A DNA stretch of 64,000 nt from VRUE01 sp963762205 (lineage in GTDB: Bacteria; Actinomycetota; Thermoleophilia; Solirubrobacterales; 70-9). Below the pieces are notes generated by a model. It was not told the origin of the DNA and did not search any database. It saw only the letters and a list, made by a program, of their open reading frames with translations. Of this stretch, positions 52,541-64,000 are shown in pieces. The stretch is taken from contig CAVXJZ010000002.1 of the NCBI GenBank assembly GCA_963762205.1, forward strand, positions 881,200 to 945,199. The letters are read 5' to 3'. The position numbers were made by a program, and so were the translations under genes. How positions within the stretch are numbered: the first letter of the stretch is position 1; each line of letters opens with the position of its first letter.

Positions 52541-52858
52541 GTGCACGGGTTCCTGCCGATCTTCTTCCTCCTCGTGGTCCTCAAGGTGCCGGTCTTCGGC
52601 TCCCTCTGGCTGGTCTGGTGGGCGAGCCGCGAACCCGAGCCCGACGAAAGCACCAGCGGGGACTCGGACCACGGCTTCAACCGCTGGCGACCGCTACGCC
52701 CGCGCCCGCGCCCTCGCGGTCCGCACGGCGCCCCTCAGGGGGGCCTGGTGAGCGGGAGGGTTCGCACCCGTCCAGCGGAACTTGTGAGCGACCGCAGGGA
52801 GCGGGTTCCGATGGAGGGGTGCGAGCCCTCCCCATCCCGCCCCCGTCAGGCGGGCTGA
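52541..52858 (+). CDS. Small single-helix membrane protein
   Basis: A protein of up to 105 residues starting at GTG. Residues 3-28 (LPIFFLLVVLKVPVFGSLWL) form a hydrophobic segment, then an acidic patch (REPEPDESTSGD) and an Arg/Pro-rich part. The frame runs on through the hairpin repeat at 52755-52831, so the C-terminal third may be translated repeat sequence rather than conserved protein. No family recognised. The -10 at the right distance supports a real gene. Confidence 0.5.
   Translation: MHGFLPIFFLLVVLKVPVFGSLWLVWWASREPEPDESTSGDSDHGFNRWRPLRPRPRPRGPHGAPQGGLVSGRVRTRPAELVSDRRERVPMEGCEPSPSRPRQAG
52755..52831. repeat. Nested hairpin element, copy 2 of the dispersed family
   Basis: Outer arms 52755-52773 and 52813-52831 pair at 18 of 19 positions counting one wobble. 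CGGAAC (52776-52781) pairs with GTTCCG (52805-52810), the same span of 35 bases as copy 1 at 22864-22898 in the opposite orientation. The core matches at 31 of 35 bases, including CGGAACTTGTGAGC without change, while the outer arms are unrelated in sequence. It lies in the gap after the converging monooxygenase gene. Confidence 0.75.
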
Positions 52859-54193
52859 GCGGAGCGCTTGCGCTCGCGGCGAATCTGCCGCAGGTAGGGA
52901 TGGAAGTCGACCTCGATCGTGTGGCGCTTTGAGGCGACGAAGCGCTCCTGGAGCCAGCGTTCGTACTCGCTGACCTCCTGCCCCATCTCGGCGGCACCGG
53001 GCAGCGCCGCCCGCTCCTGGAGCAGGTCGGCGATCCATTCCGACCTGGGCCTCGGCGATCGGCATGATCGGCCCCAGGGGCTGGACGAAGCCGACGAAGT
53101 AGAGGCCCGGATGGTCGACGGCGACGGCGCGCCGGTAGAGGGGCATGGTGTTCCCGGGCGCCGAGAAGACCTCGTCGTCGATGAAGGGGAAGGTGATCCT
53201 GTAGCCGGTGCAGTAGACGACGAGGTCGATCTCCTCCTCGCTGCCGTCTGTGAAGCGCACCGTGTTGCCACCGGTGAAGCGGTCGATGCTCGGCTTCACC
53301 TCGATATCGCCGTGGCCGAGGCGCGGCAGCAGCTCGGATGAGACCGTCGGGTGCGCCTCGAGCAGCTTGTGGTCCGGCTTCGGCAGGCCGTAGTCGGTCA
53401 TCTCGCCGACCGAGAGCTTCAACAGGCGGCTCATGAAGAAGCGCTGGACGGGCAACGGCAGCCGGCTGACTACCGGCGGAGAGGCTTCGTCGACGGGCTT
53501 GCCGCCGAGGAACTTGGGCAGCACGTGCGCGCCGCGGCGCATCGCGAGGAAGGTCTTCTCGGCGATCCGCGAGGACTCGACCGCGATATCGACGGCCGAG
53601 TTGCCGATCCCCAGCACCAGGACGCGCTTGCCGGTCAGAACGTCGGGCTCGCGATAATGGTGGACGTGCAGCTGCTCTCCGGCGAACTCCTCGGACCCGG
53701 GAAAGGCGGGCTCCGGCCAGCGCGGGTTCCAGTGGTGGCCGTTGGCGACCAGTACGGCGCGGTAGCGCTCGGTCCGCCGCTCGCCGTCGAGGCCCTCGAC
53801 GGTCACGTCCCACTCCCCGTCGGCGCCGGCGCCGGCCTCGGCGTCGACCGGCTCGACCGAGACCACCTCCGTGTTGAAGGTGATCCCCTCGCGCAGCCCG
53901 AAGTGCTCGACGTAGTCGTCGAAGTACTTGGCGACCTGCCAGTGGCTGGGGTAGTCGGGGTAGTCATCGGGCATCGGGAAGGCGCGGTAGGACATCAGCT
54001 TGCGGGCGCTGTTGATGTGCAGCGAGCGATAGGCCGATGACTGGCCGTTGTCGTTTTCGTAGCGCCAGTTTCCGCCGACCATCGAGCCCTTCTCGAAGCA
54101 GTCGTAGGGGATGCCACGCGCCTTCAGCACCTGGCAGGCGGCGATCCCGGACGACCCGGCGCCGATGACGCAGACCCTCTCCGAACTGGCCAT
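52846..54193 (-). pseudogene. Flavin-containing monooxygenase, one apparent frameshift
   Basis: A class B flavoprotein of about 448 residues when corrected. CVIGAGSSGIAACQVL binds FAD, FEKGSMVGGNWRYEN follows, VLVLGIGNSAVDIAVE binds NADPH, and VVYCTGYRITFPF is also typical. After PIMPIAEAQ the written frame loses the family. Removing one C at 53040-53041 gives VEWIADLLQERAALPGAAEM and the end RRERKRSAQPA. It would oxygenate a nitrogen or sulfur compound or a ketone. ATG 54193 lies 6 bases behind TAGATT (54205-54200). Confidence 0.85.
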
Positions 54194-54199
54194 GCGGCC

Positions 54200-54205
54200 A
54201 ATCTA
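54200..54205 (-). promoter_or_regulatory. -10 element of the monooxygenase gene (leaderless)
   Basis: Minus-strand TAGATT ends 6 bases before the ATG. Confidence 0.45.
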
Positions 54206-54231
54206 CTCAATGCCCGCCGGCGGGCGGCAAC

Positions 54232-54618
54232 CTACTCCCGGTTGAGAGAGAGGATGTTGCCGTCCGGATCCTTGAACCAAGCGCCGGCCGCGTCGCCCAG
54301 CTGCGCGATGCCCTTCTCGTCGGTCTTGATCGGGCCGATGTCGTACTGCTCGAAGCTGACGCCCCGTGAGGCGAGCTCGTCGACCGCGCTCTCGATGTCG
54401 TCCACCTCGAAGCCCGCCAGCGTCGCCGGCGACTTGCCGGCGTTGTCCGGCGAGGGGTAGACATGAAGCGACGTGCCGCCGCCGCAGGGATATCGCACGC
54501 CGCCGTCCGGTCGCTCGAATCCGCCGGTGAGGCCGAGCTTGCCCTCGTAGAACTCCCGCGCCGCGCCCATGTCCGACACGGCGATCACCGCGATCACTTC
54601 GCTTCCGCTCAGGCTCAT
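54232..54618 (-). CDS. VOC (glyoxalase/bleomycin-resistance fold) protein
   Basis: A 128-residue protein with the paired beta-alpha-beta-beta-beta modules of the VOC superfamily: IAVSDMGAAREFYEGKLGLTGG opens the first, AGFEVDDIESAVDELASRGV the second, and WFKDPDGNILSLNRE closes it. Metal ligands are not all obvious, so it may be a binding protein or an enzyme. AGGAGG precedes the ATG. It follows rpoC on the same strand. Confidence 0.85.
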   Translation of the reverse strand: MSLSGSEVIAVIAVSDMGAAREFYEGKLGLTGGFERPDGGVRYPCGGGTSLHVYPSPDNAGKSPATLAGFEVDDIESAVDELASRGVSFEQYDIGPIKTDEKGIAQLGDAAGAWFKDPDGNILSLNRE

Positions 54619-54720
54619 GCCGATTCCTCCTCCGGTTGCTGGTCCGCCAAATGTAGCCCAGCGGGACTGCCCTGAGGAGCGTGAGGCCCGGCGCCTGCGC
54701 ACTCGCCTGCCGGTGCGGCG

Positions 54721-58770
<4,050 letters not shown>

Positions 58771-58773
58771 CGG

Positions 58774-62340
<3,567 letters not shown>

Positions 62341-62422
62341 AGTCGGCGACTCCTCAGAGGGTCAGAGGGACGTAGAAAAAGCGCAGATATGGGCAGGGGG
62401 GCACAACAAGCGCGCGACCGCG

Positions 62423-62450
62423 AAAAATAACACACGGCCGCGCCCGGCCG
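62423..62450 (-). terminator. Attenuator-like hairpin between rplL and rpoB
   Basis: On the minus strand CGGCCG (62450-62445) and CGGCCG (62440-62435) form a hairpin followed by TGTGTTATTTTT. It lies in the 156-base rplL-rpoB gap, the place where other bacteria attenuate or process this transcript to set ribosomal protein:polymerase ratio. Confidence 0.6.
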
Positions 62451-62496
62451 CAAGCTCGGCTCCCTGCCTGGGATCCGAGCGCGGAAATTCGGCGTT

Positions 62497-62895
62497 CTAT
62501 TTGAGCTCGACGGTGGCGCCGGCCTCCTCGAGTTCGGCCTTGAGCTTGTCGGCCTCCTCGCGGTCGACGCCCTCTTTGATCGCTTTCGGGGCCTGGTCGA
62601 CGATCGCCTTGGCCTCTTTCAGGCCGAGCCCGGTCGCGCCGCGCACCACCTTGATCACCGGCACTTTCTGGCCACCGACCTCGGTCAGCACCACGTCGAC
62701 CGTGGCGCTCTCGGCCTCGCCGCCTCCGTCGCCGTCGCCGGCGGGAGCGCCGGCGGCCGGAGCCGCGGCTGCGACCGCCGTCGCGGAGACGCCGAACTCC
62801 TCCTCGAGCGCCTTGATCCGCTCGGAGAGGTCGAGCACCGAGATGCCCTTCAGCTCCTCGATCCAGTCCTCGGTTGAAATCGCTTTGGTTGCCAC
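62497..62895 (-). CDS. rplL: 50S ribosomal protein L7/L12 (bL12)
   Basis: A 132-residue stalk protein: N-terminal dimer helix from MATKAISTEDWIEELKG, an Ala/Gly/Pro hinge (AAAAPAAGAPAGDG), and the factor-binding domain VDVVLTEVGGQKVPVIKVVR. GTG 62895 is chosen because it gives the usual MATK start and lies 8-10 bases after AGGAGG; GTG 62904, overlapping the rplJ stop, would add three residues. Confidence 0.96.
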   Translation of the reverse strand: MATKAISTEDWIEELKGISVLDLSERIKALEEEFGVSATAVAAAAPAAGAPAGDGDGGGEAESATVDVVLTEVGGQKVPVIKVVRGATGLGLKEAKAIVDQAPKAIKEGVDREEADKLKAELEEAGATVELK

Positions 62896-62900
62896 TTTGG

Positions 62901-63816
62901 TCACTCCTCCTCTTTCGAAGTCTCTGAATCCTCGGAATCCTCCGGCGACTCCTCGCCCTCGCTCGTCGCAGAAGAGTCAGATTGCGACTGCTCCTCGCTC
63001 GGGCTCTCGGCTTCGCCATCTGCCGCCGACTCCTCCGCTTCGCGTCCGGGGTCGGCGGGCGTCTCATCGGCGGTGTCGTCGCCCTGGGCCGCATCGGCCT
63101 CGGGCTCATCAGTCTTGTCGTCGGCCTCTGGCTCCTCGCCCGTGTCTTCACCCTCGTCCTCCGACTCCGCGTCCTCGGCGGGGTCGGCGGGGTCGGTCGG
63201 GTGCCTCATCGGCCGGGGCATCGCCCTCGGCGGAAGTCTCATCGGTCTCGGCGGGCGCCTCATCGGCGTCCGGCTTCTCCTCGGCGGGGGCCTCGCCGGA
63301 GACGAGGCCCTTCTCGGCGATCTGCCCGAGCTGCAGGGCGAGGCCCTGGATCATCGAGCCCAGGCCGCGGACCAGCCCGGTCAGCGGGCTGGCGACGACG
63401 CCCGCGAGCTGGCCGTCGAGCACCTCCCGCGACGGCAGGCGGGCGATCGACCTGAACTTGTCCTCGTCGAGGAGGAGTTCGCCCATGAAGCCGCCCTTGA
63501 AGGCGACGACGTCGTGCTCCTTGTGGAAGTTCGAGATCGCCTTCGCGGCGCCGGCGGTGTCGCCGCGCACGAAGGTGAGCGCGGTCGGCCCTTCGAGCAG
63601 ATCGTCGAGGCGCTCCTCACCCGCCTTGTCGGCGGCGCGTTTGGTGAGCCGGTTCTTGACGATCCTGAAGCTGGCGTCGGCCTCGCGCAGCTTGCTGCGC
63701 AGCTCAGCCGCCTGGGAGACGCTGATCCCCCGGTAGTCGACCGCGAAGATCGATTCGGCGCCCTCGATCTGGGCGGCGATCTCCTCTATGGCGGCTGACT
63801 TTTCGTCTCGGTTCAT
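62901..63816 (-). CDS. rplJ: 50S ribosomal protein L10 (uL10) with a long acidic tail, one apparent frameshift
   Basis: The uL10 body, MNRDEKSAAIEEIAAQIEGA to LGSMIQGLALQLGQIAEKG, is normal for about 175 residues and ends in the bL12-binding helix. A Glu/Asp/Ala/Ser-rich tail of about 125 residues follows, ending ETSKEEE before rplL. The written frame breaks at GGG 63199-63201; one base fewer joins EGDAPADEAP to TDPADPAEDAESEDEGED. The segment 62954-63063 is 94% identical to the end of rpsE. The tail is much longer than in typical uL10. Confidence 0.85.
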
Positions 63817-63930
63817 TGTTCTCACCTGCACCGGGCTTCCGCTGCCGCATCCAACCTTTGAGCCCCTATGAGGGCACAAACCTTGGACGCGACCGCTGCC
63901 GGTGGTCTGGGGCTTGAGCGGCGTCGCAGT
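63817..63930 (-). promoter_or_regulatory. rplA-rplJ intergenic leader
   Basis: This 114-base gap is where the L10(L12)4 complex binds its own mRNA in many bacteria. A short hairpin (GCCC/GGGC around CCCTCATAGG, near 63868-63881) and AGGTGA before the ATG are visible. Autoregulation is inferred from position. Confidence 0.4.
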
Positions 63931-64000
63931 TTAGGCGGTCGCCGCCTCCTCCGCTTCGCCACCCTCCGCGGCCGGATTCTCGGCAGCCTCGGCGTCCTCC
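63931..64000 (-). CDS. rplA: 50S ribosomal protein L1 (uL1), C-terminal end only
   Basis: The last 22 codons read EDAEAAENPAAEGGEAEEAA then TA and a TAA stop. The uL1 body lies outside the window, so the name rests on the conserved rplA-rplJ-rplL order. Ordinary uL1 proteins do not end in such an acidic stretch, so this is a further ribosomal protein here with an acidic tail. Confidence 0.6.
   Translation of the reverse strand, partial: EDAEAAENPAAEGGEAEEAATA

Overview
The window is high-GC DNA (roughly 70% by eye) of actinobacterial type. The gene set, zinc-type uS14, many leaderless starts and a SigB/SigF partner-switching module suit a Thermoleophilia/Solirubrobacterales-like organism, but that placement is inference. 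About half of the window is one of the most conserved regions of a bacterial chromosome: the rplJL-rpoBC, str, S10, spc and alpha ribosomal clusters, almost all on the minus strand. The other half (positions 1 to about 29,300) is ordinary accessory and metabolic sequence. I see no rRNA, CRISPR array, prophage or insertion sequence.

Layout. 1-9.9 kb: an AlkA-type glycosylase, a CHASE-GGDEF diguanylate cyclase, a frame-broken family 3 glycosidase, then biotin synthesis (bioB-bioF-bioD, and bioA further on), interrupted by an opposed marR-MFS efflux pair. 9.9-16.4 kb: Nudix hydrolase, hexapeptide acyltransferase, glycosyltransferase, an unknown protein, LemA, rubredoxin, a GMC oxidoreductase and Mn-type SOD. 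16.5-18.6 kb: a SigB/F-type sigma factor, its anti-sigma ATPase and a STAS anti-anti-sigma factor. 18.7-29.3 kb: a secreted glycosidase, tRNA-Pro(CGG), a DsbA-like protein, a 61-residue HTH-like protein, acyl-CoA ligase, patatin, a PBP4-type carboxypeptidase, LigA, SurE and TruA. 29.5-46.5 kb (minus): rplQ back to rpsJ through rpoA, the spc genes and the S10 genes. 46.7-50.2 kb (minus): tuf and fusA. 50.2-52.9 kb (plus): an arginine-rich membrane protein, rpsL, rpsG, a HAD-like protein and a small membrane protein; this block is inverted relative to the usual str order. 52.8-64 kb (minus): flavin monooxygenase, VOC protein, rpoC, rpoB, rplL, rplJ and the end of rplA.

Most striking observations. 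(1) Several ribosomal proteins (uS5, uS17, uL10, uL5, uL1, uL22) carry long charged extensions. uS5 shares one coding module with uL10 (103 of 110 bases identical, genes 26 kb apart) and a different in-frame module with uS17. (2) Intergenic spaces after convergent genes hold large nested hairpins. Two copies 30 kb apart share a 35-base core (31/35) inside long outer stems of unrelated sequence. (3) At least fourteen genes have a TANNNT-like -10 hexamer 6-9 bases before the start codon, pointing to widespread leaderless transcription. (4) Eight places in seven genes need removal of a single base to restore a family-like frame, so either the assembly carries indel errors or several genes are broken. 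(5) rpsK has no in-frame stop before rpsD.

All calls come from reading the sequence. Alignments and base counts were made by eye and no database search was run.
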